From an uncultured Parabacteroides sp. (GTDB lineage Bacteria; Bacteroidota; Bacteroidia; Bacteroidales; Tannerellaceae): a stretch of 64,000 nt of DNA. Both the position numbers and the translations under genes were made by a program. Positions 16,451 through 24,693 of this stretch are shown in pieces. Each line of letters opens with the position of its first letter. The stretch's first letter is position 1. The stretch covers positions 50,840 through 114,839 of the forward strand of contig CALCST010000027.1 of NCBI GenBank assembly GCA_937894065.1. The letters are read 5' to 3'. A model generated the notes under the pieces. It saw nothing but the letters and a program-made list of their open reading frames with translations, was not told the origin of the DNA and did no database searches.

Positions 16451-18313
16451 TCAGTATTTATTCGGGTTCAACTTACTCTTCAAGTAATCAGGAGAATCAA
16501 TAGGCATTTTGCTTATATTCTGAACATAGAAATTATTCATTAATCTTTCTGCCCATGGTCCGTAAGTAAACGAACTGTTATGTCCGTATCCCATAACATG
16601 ACCTAATTCGTGGAACATCACATTGCAGGCATATGTATTGCTATAATGACTGAACCAGCCATCCTGATATGCTCCGAAAACAGTTGGGCTTCCCAGTCCG
16701 ACTACTCCATTTCCCGGATAAACAAGGCCTACTTGCAATGTTCTCTCCTGTCTCATCTGAGCCAATACTTGCTCTACTTTTACAGGATTTCTGTTGTCGT
16801 CATATAAGTCACCAGCATTATCACGCAAAATCTGCTCGTGTTCTTCCATATCAATCAAATAAGTAAAATTCAGGAAGAATGCCACTGATTCCCTACAATG
16901 CACGGGACGAATTCCCATCCAATTACCGACAGGTCCGCCATCTTCTCTGTCCGGGTCACCATTGAAAAGTCCCCAAAATATATTCCAGCCATGCTTGATA
17001 GCTTTTATCTTTTCCCAATATGGGTCAGTCGATTCTATCACAAACTCAGCTCCAGAAAAATCTGAAATGGATAGTTTTGGAACATTCACATATCTACCGG
17101 ATTCAAGTCGGCACATTGTAGCCCGCTTCAACATAGGTGTTGTTTCATAGAAGTCTGCAAAAGCAGGTATTGAATCAAAATGTGCAAAATCAAAATACTC
17201 ATCAGAAACAGATGGCAGCTTAACTTTTATTGTTGCATCATACAAAACGCGTGGAGAATAGAAACGTGCATGCAATTCTCCATTATCATTTACTGATATC
17301 TGAAGAGGACGTGAAGTGTTGAAACTTCTCTGAGTTCTGTCTGTATAGATATCTTTTGTTTCTTTATCTGAAAGAATCTCATAATGCTTCGATAAATTAT
17401 AAGACCTAGGTGTAATATACATCACAGGCGAATTATCATCCGGATGATTAACCACATTCTCTATATTATGAATATTGTTAGGGAAAATACCTTTCTGTTC
17501 GAAATCAAATGAGACTGACGCTTCTTCTGACAAATAATTAACAGTTGAATGTTCGACAGTTGCTTTTACTGATGAACCACCGACCGTTGGCATAAACATG
17601 AAAGAATGAATCTCATTCAAGCTTATTTCGTCCATTACGCCATCACTTTCTCCATCAAAATCTCCGTTTCCTTTAAGGGATGTATAGAATCTGGACTTCG
17701 TGAGTAGTAGTTTTTTATCTACTGTCGCATTTCTCACATATTCATTATTATATATGAAATCAAAATCGAGTCTGCCGATAATTCTTTTCTGCATTATATC
17801 TTTGTCAATCACGGCAATTTCTGTTTCTCCAAATTCTGAAGCACTAGTTTCAACTACAAATGGTGTTGAAGAATAGAAATATTCAGCTTGTAATGGTCTG
17901 TGCAAATCGGAAGGGAAACTAAGCCACTCTTCATCGGCAGATGATATTTTATTTATCTCTGCCATATCTTCACTCTCATCTCCTTTAATGCCTAACACCA
18001 ACAGATTATATTCGCCTTCGTGTAAACCTTCAGCATAAATTTCGGACTTTGAAGAATTGTGGTCCATTTTTACAGTTTCCACAATATTACCGTTTTCATC
18101 AGCTATGTAAAAGAATAGTTTATCATAAGTAGCAACAACAGAAGCGACATTGCTTTGTCTTCCATTTGATTCCGAATAGTTTTCATGCCTCAATTTGAAG
18201 CGTATAGGATACATTAAACTCTGAGACGAATCCTCGGAAACTAACAAATCATTGCTACAAGACGAGAATAAAAAAACACTTATAAAAATAAGTAAACCAA
18301 AAAACTTTTTCAT
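16451..18313 (-). CDS. Fimbrial-operon lipoprotein with metzincin-type zinc protease motif
   Basis: The 620-aa product has a lipoprotein signal (FLFSSC) and an N-terminal region of about 35-160 that looks fimbrillin-like (DKLFFYIADENGNIV, then EGEYNLLVLGI). Near the C-terminus, residues 568-578 read HELGHVMGYGH, an exact HExxHxxGxxH metzincin signature: three zinc-binding histidines and the catalytic glutamate E569. An AERLMNNF methionine about 14 residues later could form the Met-turn. It should be an outer-surface zinc endopeptidase. It lies between a fimbrillin gene and a tip-like gene, with 31-bp and 19-bp gaps, suggesting a role in processing subunits or host protein. No named family was recognised. 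Confidence 0.7.
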   Translation of the reverse strand: MKKFFGLLIFISVFLFSSCSNDLLVSEDSSQSLMYPIRFKLRHENYSESNGRQSNVASVVATYDKLFFYIADENGNIVETVKMDHNSSKSEIYAEGLHEGEYNLLVLGIKGDESEDMAEINKISSADEEWLSFPSDLHRPLQAEYFYSSTPFVVETSASEFGETEIAVIDKDIMQKRIIGRLDFDFIYNNEYVRNATVDKKLLLTKSRFYTSLKGNGDFDGESDGVMDEISLNEIHSFMFMPTVGGSSVKATVEHSTVNYLSEEASVSFDFEQKGIFPNNIHNIENVVNHPDDNSPVMYITPRSYNLSKHYEILSDKETKDIYTDRTQRSFNTSRPLQISVNDNGELHARFYSPRVLYDATIKVKLPSVSDEYFDFAHFDSIPAFADFYETTPMLKRATMCRLESGRYVNVPKLSISDFSGAEFVIESTDPYWEKIKAIKHGWNIFWGLFNGDPDREDGGPVGNWMGIRPVHCRESVAFFLNFTYLIDMEEHEQILRDNAGDLYDDNRNPVKVEQVLAQMRQERTLQVGLVYPGNGVVGLGSPTVFGAYQDGWFSHYSNTYACNVMFHELGHVMGYGHNSSFTYGPWAERLMNNFYVQNISKMPIDSPDYLKSKLNPNKY

Positions 18314-18344
18314 TATCTGTATTTATTTTGTTTTAGGATAAATA

Positions 18345-19385
18345 TTAACCGGATACCAAATTCAAAGGAACTTCAATAGCTCCGCCATCTTCCCAAGATT
18401 CAAACTCTGAGCCAACTGTTATTCCTTCATTATTGAAAATGACATTCATCATACAATATGTTCCTGCCTGGAAATTCTTCAGTTCGTCAATTACTGAAGC
18501 AGGAACTATTGATTTCACAATCTTTCCGTCTGCCAATTCAGCTTCAATAATTACCGGAATTCCATCAAAATTATCTGAAGGAATCAATGGCATATAACCA
18601 CGTCCAATTACATTATCTTTCAGATTATAACCATCCCCGGAAAAACTAAGCTTAAAAGAGTCTGACATATCTGTTTCTGATAAGATATATTCACTTGTGA
18701 ATAAATTAAACGAAGCCTTAGAATGAAAAACTGGTTTTACACTCTCAGCCTTTAATTTAATGCTTTTCACAATCAAATCTTTACCTGATTTGTTTTCCAG
18801 ATTAAATATAACAAGGCTAGTCAAGTGCTTTAATGCAACATTTGCCAATTCATTTTCACCGGATTTATTTTCAGTATATGGAGAATACATAACTCTATAA
18901 TTTGACAAATGACGGGAATCATCACCTGCCGCCTGAGATATGCTTCCATCCACAGGAACAGAAAATGCGAACGAGCCTGACAGTGAAATATCCATAGCCG
19001 GATATACTCCACAATAATAATCAGTGAATATACTTCTGCCGGAATATTCAAAATGAGCGGTGCCGGAATTATCAATATTCATAAGCTCAAAATCACACAC
19101 TGACATATTAATACTATCTTCACCAACAAGCATTCTTATCTTGTCTCCATTATCCCATCTCAAGGGCAAAGGTTTTCCAGGTTCAACAAGCTCCTCACTT
19201 ATGGAAGCTCTGCTTTCAGTAAAAATACTTGGAACCGACATAAAGATTCTGACATCTTTATCTTCAACATTCTCTTCCTCCTCTTCATTGTCAAAGTCAT
19301 TGTCTGTTAAATTGTCTGATTCACTACACGAAAATAAAGAGAACCCGCAGATTCCCCATAAAAAAAGTCTGTACCTTAACACCAT
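18345..19385 (-). CDS. Fimbrillin family lipoprotein (Mfa-like)
   Basis: The 346-aa lipoprotein has a signal ending LFSC and an acidic stretch (EEEEENVED) after it. The pattern LPLRWDNGDKIRML followed by GTAHFEYSG and YCGVYPA is typical of Bacteroidales fimbrillin (Mfa_like_1) proteins, as is the late LKHLTSLVIFNLENKSGKDL. It ends with SWEDGGAIEVPL. Such proteins are exported as lipoproteins, trimmed, and polymerised by strand exchange into fimbriae. It is the first gene of the four-gene minus-strand operon. No clear Bacteroides promoter was found in the 466 bp upstream for this direction. Confidence 0.75.
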   Translation of the reverse strand: MVLRYRLFLWGICGFSLFSCSESDNLTDNDFDNEEEEENVEDKDVRIFMSVPSIFTESRASISEELVEPGKPLPLRWDNGDKIRMLVGEDSINMSVCDFELMNIDNSGTAHFEYSGRSIFTDYYCGVYPAMDISLSGSFAFSVPVDGSISQAAGDDSRHLSNYRVMYSPYTENKSGENELANVALKHLTSLVIFNLENKSGKDLIVKSIKLKAESVKPVFHSKASFNLFTSEYILSETDMSDSFKLSFSGDGYNLKDNVIGRGYMPLIPSDNFDGIPVIIEAELADGKIVKSIVPASVIDELKNFQAGTYCMMNVIFNNEGITVGSEFESWEDGGAIEVPLNLVSG

Positions 19386-19754
19386 AAAAATTTTATCAAT
19401 AAATAAGTTTGTAACCTATAACACCAATTTTAACAGATTATACACATATTATGTTCATTAAAGACAATAAGTAAAAGCACTGTTTTATGATTTATTGCGA
19501 AATTTCTTATTGAAGTTTTTGTAAAATACACAATCGAATAATAGATAAACATCTATTATCAAGCAAATTATCCCTATACACTAAAACTTAACAAGCAAGA
19601 ACCTTCAATTAAATCATTTTAATACACTTTTTACATAAATAGAGGAATTATTTACAATAAGCCATATATTATCGAATATTCAATTTAAATTGTTCCAAAG
19701 ACATCAAAAAGATGAAAACTGTAATAAAAAAACATACAAACTCTGTTTTATCTG

Positions 19755-19785
19755 TTGCAAGGATAAATTTATAATTCTATCTTTG
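19755..19785 (+). promoter_or_regulatory. Strong Bacteroides-type promoter for the GGGtGRT operon
   Basis: TTG (19755-19757), a 20-bp spacer and TATCTTTG (19778-19785) match the -33/-7 consensus fully. The predicted leader is about 60 nt. This is the only clear element in the AT-rich 466-bp gap 19386-19851 between the divergent fimbrial and GGGtGRT operons. Confidence 0.8.
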
Positions 19786-19851
19786 TACTGGCTTACAAAA
19801 ATGAGAAAAGCGTAAAGTTTTTATTATCATTAATATAATAAATTAGCGATT

Positions 19852-20544
19852 ATGATTTATTCACATGAAGTTCAACACATGTGTGTTGTTAAAAAGGGCG
19901 CTAACCACCCTTGCGCTCCGATTCCAGAAGAAGGAAAATGGGTTAGAGCAACTCAGATTACTGACATTTCAGGTTTGACTCACGGTATCGGTTGGTGTGC
20001 TCCAAAGCAGGGTGCTTGTAAATTGACATTGAACATCAAAGAAGGTATTATCCAGGAAGCATTGGTTGAAACAATCGGTTGTTCTGGTATGACTCACTCA
20101 GCAGCTATGGCTTCTGAAATCCTTCCAGGCAAGACTTTGTTGGAAGCTTTGAACACAGACTTGGTTTGCGACGCAATCAACACAGCAATGCGTGAATTGT
20201 TCTTGCAGATCGTTTACGGACGTACTCAGTCTGCTTTCTCAGAAGGCGGTCTGCCAATTGGTGCAGGTTTGGAAGACTTGGGTAAAGGTTTGCGTAGCCA
20301 GGTAGGTACAATGTTCGGTACATTGGCTAAAGGTACTCGTTACTTGGAAATGGCTGAAGGATATTGTACTCGTATGGCATTGGATGCTAACGACGAAGTT
20401 ATCGGTTACGAATTTATCCACCTTGGTAAATTCATGGATATGGTTAAGAAAGGCGTAGACGCTAATGAAGCTTTGGAAAAAGCTAAAGGTTCTTACGGCC
20501 GTTTCAAAGATGCTGTAAAATATATCGATCCTCGTAATGAATAA
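19852..20544 (+). CDS. NifU-like iron-sulfur scaffold-type protein of the GGGtGRT operon
   Basis: The 230-aa protein carries cysteines placed as in NifU_N/IscU-like scaffolds: GIGWCAPKQGAC near 48-55 and ETIGCSGMTHSAAMASEIL near 72-92. Bacteroidales homologues are annotated as iron-sulfur cluster assembly scaffold proteins. Codon choice is extreme (GGT, CGT, TTG, GAA), which marks high expression. It overlaps the next ORF by 8 bp and is separated from the GGGtGRT gene only by that small membrane protein. Whether it really assembles Fe-S clusters is not shown; that is by homology to the fold. Confidence 0.75.
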   Translation: MIYSHEVQHMCVVKKGANHPCAPIPEEGKWVRATQITDISGLTHGIGWCAPKQGACKLTLNIKEGIIQEALVETIGCSGMTHSAAMASEILPGKTLLEALNTDLVCDAINTAMRELFLQIVYGRTQSAFSEGGLPIGAGLEDLGKGLRSQVGTMFGTLAKGTRYLEMAEGYCTRMALDANDEVIGYEFIHLGKFMDMVKKGVDANEALEKAKGSYGRFKDAVKYIDPRNE

Positions 20545-20728
20545 GAAAACACTTACACGCGTACTCATCGGGCTGATAATAATATGTGTTATCGGATTTA
20601 CGATAGCTTATTTTGCTCTGAAAGGTGAAAAGCCTTGGTTAGCATTCTATGTGGCTTGTTGTGGCGGTGTGCTTGTTTTCAATTTTCTGATTTCATTATT
20701 TCTCGTAAACAAGAATTTTAAAAAGTAA
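20537..20728 (+). CDS. Small two-helix membrane protein
   Basis: The 63-aa product has two hydrophobic segments (about 8-28 and 37-57) and basic ends, so it is a small inner-membrane protein. It begins inside the last codons of the NifU-like gene (ATG at 20537, 8-bp overlap) and ends 5 bp before the GGGtGRT gene. The overlap suggests translational coupling. No function is known; the position suggests it anchors or assists the other two proteins. Confidence 0.7.
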   Translation: MNKKTLTRVLIGLIIICVIGFTIAYFALKGEKPWLAFYVACCGGVLVFNFLISLFLVNKNFKK

Positions 20729-20733
20729 AAAAT

Positions 20734-21735
20734 ATGGCTTTATTTGAAAGTTACGACCGCAGAATCGATAATATCAATGCGGTTTTGAAAGAATACGGTA
20801 TCAACGGCATCGAAGAAGCAAAAGAAATTTGCGCTGCTAAAGGCCTTGACCCATATACAATGTGTAAAGAAACTCAGCCTATCTGCTTCGAAAACGCATG
20901 TTGGGCTTATGTTGTAGGTGCTGCTATCGCAATCAAAAAAGGTTGCACAAACGCTGCTGATGCTGCTGAAGCTATCGGTATCGGTTTGCAGGCATTCTGT
21001 ATCAAAGGTTCTGTTGCTGACGACCGTAAAGTAGGTATCGGTCACGGTAACTTGGCTGCACGTTTGTTGCGTGAAGATACTCAATGTTTCGCTTTCTTGG
21101 CAGGTCACGAATCTTTCGCTGCTGCTGAAGGTGCTATCAAGATTGCTGAAATGGCAAACAAAGTACGTAAATCTCCGTTGCGCGTTATCTTGAACGGTTT
21201 GGGTAAAGATGCTGCTAAGATCATTTCTCGTATCAACGGCTTTACTTATGTTCAGACTCAGTTCGACTATATGACTGGCGAAGTTAACGTAATCGAAGAA
21301 GTTGCTTACTCTGACGGTTTGCGTTCAAAAGTAAAATGCTACGGCGCTGACGACGTTCGCGAAGGTGTTGCTATCATGTGGAAAGAAGATGTAGACGTTT
21401 CAATCACTGGTAACTCTACTAACCCAACACGTTTCCAGCACCCAGTTGCAGGTACATATAAGAAAGAACGTGTATTGGCAGGCAAACCTTACTTCTCAGT
21501 AGCTTCTGGTGGTGGTACAGGTCGTACATTGCACCCAGATAACATGGCTGCTGGTCCTGCTTCATACGGTATGACTGACACAATGGGTCGTATGCACTCT
21601 GACGCTCAGTTCGCTGGTTCTTCTTCAGTTCCTGCTCACGTTGAAATGATGGGCTTCTTGGGTATGGGTAACAACCCAATGGTAGGTGCTACAGTTGCTG
21701 TTGCAGTTGCTATCGAAGAAGCAATGAAGAAGTAA
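20734..21735 (+). CDS. GGGtGRT protein
   Basis: The 333-aa protein carries the name-giving motif SGGGTGRTLHPD near residue 258, plus a glycine-rich GIGHGNLAARLL block near 95 and a hydrophobic C-terminal helix. The family is defined by this motif and has no established activity. Conserved cysteines occur at about 34, 45, 53 and 58 (CAAKG, CKETQPICFENACW), which, with the NifU-like neighbour, suggests metal or Fe-S binding. Codon bias is very strong, as in ribosomal-protein-type genes. A bidirectional terminator follows at 21754. Confidence 0.85.
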   Translation: MALFESYDRRIDNINAVLKEYGINGIEEAKEICAAKGLDPYTMCKETQPICFENACWAYVVGAAIAIKKGCTNAADAAEAIGIGLQAFCIKGSVADDRKVGIGHGNLAARLLREDTQCFAFLAGHESFAAAEGAIKIAEMANKVRKSPLRVILNGLGKDAAKIISRINGFTYVQTQFDYMTGEVNVIEEVAYSDGLRSKVKCYGADDVREGVAIMWKEDVDVSITGNSTNPTRFQHPVAGTYKKERVLAGKPYFSVASGGGTGRTLHPDNMAAGPASYGMTDTMGRMHSDAQFAGSSSVPAHVEMMGFLGMGNNPMVGATVAVAVAIEEAMKK

Positions 21736-21753
21736 TTTTAGAATTTACTGAAT

Positions 21754-21798
21754 AAAAAAAAACTCCTGCAATCTTCATGATTACAGGAGTTTTTTTTG
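21754..21798. terminator. Bidirectional Rho-independent terminator
   Basis: AAAACTCCTG and CAGGAGTTTT form a stem, extended by AATC/GATT pairs, flanked by an A-run on one side and a T-run on the other. It separates the GGGtGRT gene from the convergent Maf gene. Confidence 0.85.
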
Positions 21799-21832
21799 TT
21801 ACCTATTATTTCAAATTTCACAAATCTTATAT

Positions 21833-22414
21833 TTACAGTTCCTTCAATTCCTTATACAAACGCTGAACCGGTAAACCCATGACATTGTAGAAACTACCTT
21901 CTATATTTTCAACCGCAACATAACCAATCCATTCCTGGATACCATAAGCTCCAGCTTTGTCGAACGGACGATATTTATCCACATAATAAATAATTTCTTC
22001 GTCAGTCAACTCTGCAAAACGTACGGAAGAAGTAACGGAGAATGTTTTCTTAAAAGATTTAGTAGTCAGACAAACTCCGGTTATTACCTGATGTTCATGA
22101 CCGGAAAGGGAACGTATCATAGCTATTGCCTCGTCACGGTCGGCAGGTTTTCCAATCACCTGATTATTGTTCCACACAATTGTATCTGCAGTAATCAGCA
22201 AATCATTGTCCTCCAATGAATCCAGGTATGCAGATGCTTTCTGTTCGGCAAGATATGCCGGGATTTGTTGTGCCGGGAGACTTTCCGGATAAGATTCCTC
22301 AAGTCCCGGAATAACTTTTACCTGAAACTCCAAATCCAGTCCGCCCAACAATTCCTTCCTTCTTGGCGAATTTGATGCCAGTATAATATTATATTTATCC
22401 AAATTACGCAACAT
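21833..22414 (-). CDS. maf: Maf-like nucleoside triphosphate pyrophosphatase
   Basis: The 193-aa protein starts with NIILASNSPRRKELL, the Maf/YhdE signature with the phosphate-binding S-x-x-R-R, and has LITADTIVW (catalytic D) and a GKPADRDEAIAMIRSLSGHEH block. Maf proteins hydrolyse non-canonical or canonical dTTP/UTP to monophosphates as housecleaning enzymes and influence septum formation. It is the last gene of the minus-strand operon that starts with the nitroreductase, but it is separated from the HAD gene by 221 bp holding the 22-bp palindrome cluster. Confidence 0.9.
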   Translation of the reverse strand: MLRNLDKYNIILASNSPRRKELLGGLDLEFQVKVIPGLEESYPESLPAQQIPAYLAEQKASAYLDSLEDNDLLITADTIVWNNNQVIGKPADRDEAIAMIRSLSGHEHQVITGVCLTTKSFKKTFSVTSSVRFAELTDEEIIYYVDKYRPFDKAGAYGIQEWIGYVAVENIEGSFYNVMGLPVQRLYKELKEL

Positions 22415-22476
22415 ATTTCTTTTCTGTATTTATCCGCAGTCAGCTGCTTGCCTTTCCTTCTCAATATATTTAGGAG

Positions 22477-22558
22477 TGAAAAAATTTTTTCTCCCTGATG
22501 AAAATTTATTTTCTTCCTAGTGAAAAAAGTTTTTCATAGGCATGAAAAAAGTTTTCCA
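22477..22558. repeat. Four-palindrome cluster, 22-bp period (TGAAAAAnnTTTTTCA type)
   Basis: Palindromes centred at 22484.5, 22506.5, 22528.5 and 22550.5 have the form TGAAAAAA/TTTTTTCA with small changes. The spacing is exactly 22 bp, the same as at 14.1, 32.1 and 35.7 kb, although the sequence is unrelated. It lies 3' of the KdsC-like gene and 5' of maf. Confidence 0.8.
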
Positions 22559-22635
22559 AAGCAAAAAAATCACCTGGAAATGCAATCGCCTGACTACTAA
22601 TATTATATCCAAAAACACTATTTTATACAATCATT

Positions 22636-23157
22636 TCACCATCCAAAAGCCTCGCCTTGCATCCATCGTCCCTGAGCTTTCAGAGTCTGTTCGATAACGT
22701 CGCGGGCAATTCCGTCGCCCCCATTTTTATGGGATATATATTTTGCAATGCTTTTTATCTCAGGTGCTGCATCGGCAGGTGCAACAGGAAGACCGGCAAG
22801 TCGCATAACTTCATAATCAGGAATATCATCTCCGGCATACATCACCTCTTCAGGCTTGAGTCCTGTTTTATTCAGGAAATTCTGATAATCGTTTATTTTC
22901 ACAGCGCTGCGCATATAAATATGCTGGACTCCCAAACGTTCGAATCGGATGCGGACAGAATCTGTGTAGCCTCCGGTTATGATTGCGACCTGATAACCCA
23001 GTTTCACTGCCAGCTGCATTGCATAACCATCTTTTATGTTTACCGTGCGCATTGGGTCGCCATTCGGATGCAGACTGACAACGTCTCTCGAAAGAACTCC
23101 ATCGACATCGAATACGAAGGCACGGATTTTAGTCAAATCATAATTTATTGTACTCAT
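22636..23157 (-). CDS. KdsC-like HAD phosphatase (KDO-8-phosphate phosphatase family)
   Basis: The 173-aa protein is the size of KdsC and carries [10 protein letters not shown] (HAD motif I, nucleophile and acid aspartates), VAIITGG (motif II), a K in RSAVKINDY (motif III) and [10 protein letters not shown] (motif IV). KdsC removes phosphate from 3-deoxy-manno-octulosonate 8-phosphate in lipopolysaccharide synthesis. It has no cap domain, as expected for this tetrameric group. The ATG overlaps the previous gene by 4 bp (ATGA), so translation is probably coupled. Another C0-type HAD substrate cannot be excluded. Confidence 0.82.
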   Translation of the reverse strand: MSTINYDLTKIRAFVFDVDGVLSRDVVSLHPNGDPMRTVNIKDGYAMQLAVKLGYQVAIITGGYTDSVRIRFERLGVQHIYMRSAVKINDYQNFLNKTGLKPEEVMYAGDDIPDYEVMRLAGLPVAPADAAPEIKSIAKYISHKNGGDGIARDVIEQTLKAQGRWMQGEAFGW

Positions 23158-23921
23158 TTCGTTGATTCCTTATGTATGCTTTGGCTCAACAGACGATAAA
23201 TTTCGTTCATCATCGGGTCCGAAAGCATATTCAGATGTTTGTTTATTACATTTTCGTCATATCTGACAGCAGGTCCGGTCTGCGCCTCACGCGGAGGAAT
23301 CTGATGAACCTTGCTCACTGTTTCGTCAATCAATGGAAGAAGAACATCGAAAGGAATATCAGCATCTTCAAGAATATTTGCTGCCAATGCATAAATATGG
23401 TTTGTGAAATTGCATGCAAAAACTGCTGCCAGATGGATATTCCTTCTTTTCTCTGAAGAAAGGACTCTTACATCGGAAGATATGCTTAAACCTAGATTTT
23501 CCAGTATTGAAAGATTCTCTCCGTCGCAAGCTTCGATGAATATCGGGATTCTGCTGAAATCCACAATGCGCTGTTTGCTGAATGTCTGCAACGGATAGAA
23601 AACTCCATATCGTTTCGCATAAGGCTTGAATACTTCCATCGGAACACTGCCTGCGGTGTGAACCCACAATCCGTCGTTTTCCGGCACTTGAGACAGTACT
23701 TCTTCCAGACATGAATCTTTCAGCGAGAATATATATAAATCTGAACCGGGAAGAATTTGGCTTGCGTTGGTAGTGAAGTCACAACCTAAATCCCCGGCAA
23801 GTTTCTTCGCATTATCTTCTGTGCGGCTATATACTTGGGCAAACTCCACTTTGCCGCACGATTTTAAAGCTGCGGACAAATTGGTTGCCAAATTGCCCGA
23901 GCCTACTATTGTCACTTTCAT
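23154..23921 (-). CDS. Rossmann-like/DUF2520 oxidoreductase
   Basis: From the ATG at 23921 the product is 255 aa; the longer reading from a GTG at 23984 runs into the preceding gene and is rejected. [15 protein letters not shown] is a dinucleotide-binding start, and the C-terminal half with [20 protein letters not shown] and [11 protein letters not shown] is the DUF2520 domain. The architecture resembles ProC/6-phosphogluconate-type dehydrogenases, but no substrate is assigned. It overlaps both neighbours by 4 bp (ATGA). Confidence 0.8.
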   Translation of the reverse strand: MKVTIVGSGNLATNLSAALKSCGKVEFAQVYSRTEDNAKKLAGDLGCDFTTNASQILPGSDLYIFSLKDSCLEEVLSQVPENDGLWVHTAGSVPMEVFKPYAKRYGVFYPLQTFSKQRIVDFSRIPIFIEACDGENLSILENLGLSISSDVRVLSSEKRRNIHLAAVFACNFTNHIYALAANILEDADIPFDVLLPLIDETVSKVHQIPPREAQTGPAVRYDENVINKHLNMLSDPMMNEIYRLLSQSIHKESTK

Positions 23922-24481
23922 TCTTCTGATTTTGTTTCCGGAGCTTCCGGCATTGAATATTTTCCTAGATGTATCTTTTCCCACTGAAGCTTTGATTCAT
24001 CGAAAGGCTTGTTGACCTGGTCTTTATATCCAAAACCAATGATGGATAGAACTTCGAGCTGATAAGGAATATCCAGAAGATTTCTTACATACTGAGCGGC
24101 ATCAACGTCTTCGTCGTACTGACGGTTGCGAATCTGACACCAGCAGCTTCCCAATCCCAAATCTTCAGCCTGAAGCTGCATGAATATTGAAGCAATTGAA
24201 GTGTCTTCAATCCACACGTCGCTTTCCATTACATTTCCAAGAACAACAACTGCAAGCGCACATTTTTCCAGAAAAGCAGCACCGTGAGGCTTGCAGGCTG
24301 CAAGTTTCTGAAGCATTTCCTTATCTTCAACAACAACGAACTGCCAAGGATTTTTTCTTTTGGACGCCGGCGCCATCAAAGCGGCACGCAATATTTTTTC
24401 AACTTGTGTAGGATTCAACAACTGAGAAGTAAATTTACGTGTACTTCTTCTGTCCTTTATCAATGATGCAAAATCTTTCAT
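23918..24481 (-). CDS. Nitroreductase family FMN protein
   Basis: The 187-aa protein opens with IKDRRSTRKFTSQLL, the nitroreductase FMN-phosphate-binding pattern, and continues with APASKRKNPWQFVVV and LQAEDLGLGSCWCQIRNR, typical of the family. It would be a cytoplasmic homodimer that reduces nitro groups, quinones or flavins with NAD(P)H. It is the first gene of an overlapping minus-strand operon (nitroreductase, DUF2520, KdsC-like, Maf). Its physiological substrate is unknown. Such proteins in Bacteroides can influence metronidazole activation, but that is not implied here. Confidence 0.88.
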   Translation of the reverse strand: MKDFASLIKDRRSTRKFTSQLLNPTQVEKILRAALMAPASKRKNPWQFVVVEDKEMLQKLAACKPHGAAFLEKCALAVVVLGNVMESDVWIEDTSIASIFMQLQAEDLGLGSCWCQIRNRQYDEDVDAAQYVRNLLDIPYQLEVLSIIGFGYKDQVNKPFDESKLQWEKIHLGKYSMPEAPETKSEE

Positions 24482-24693
24482 ATTTTCTTTCTAATTTTGT
24501 AGTCTGAATCACAAAAATAGAAAGAATTTGTGATATTCAGAAATTTGGCAAAATTCAGCAAAAACAAAGAAAAGTTTAATACTGAAATATAATTTTTTGT
24601 ATTTTCTACGTTTATATGTAGAAATGGTCTGTTGATATGAATATATAATGAAGTCATATCAATATTTTAATCCTATAAATAAAAAAGTAACAA

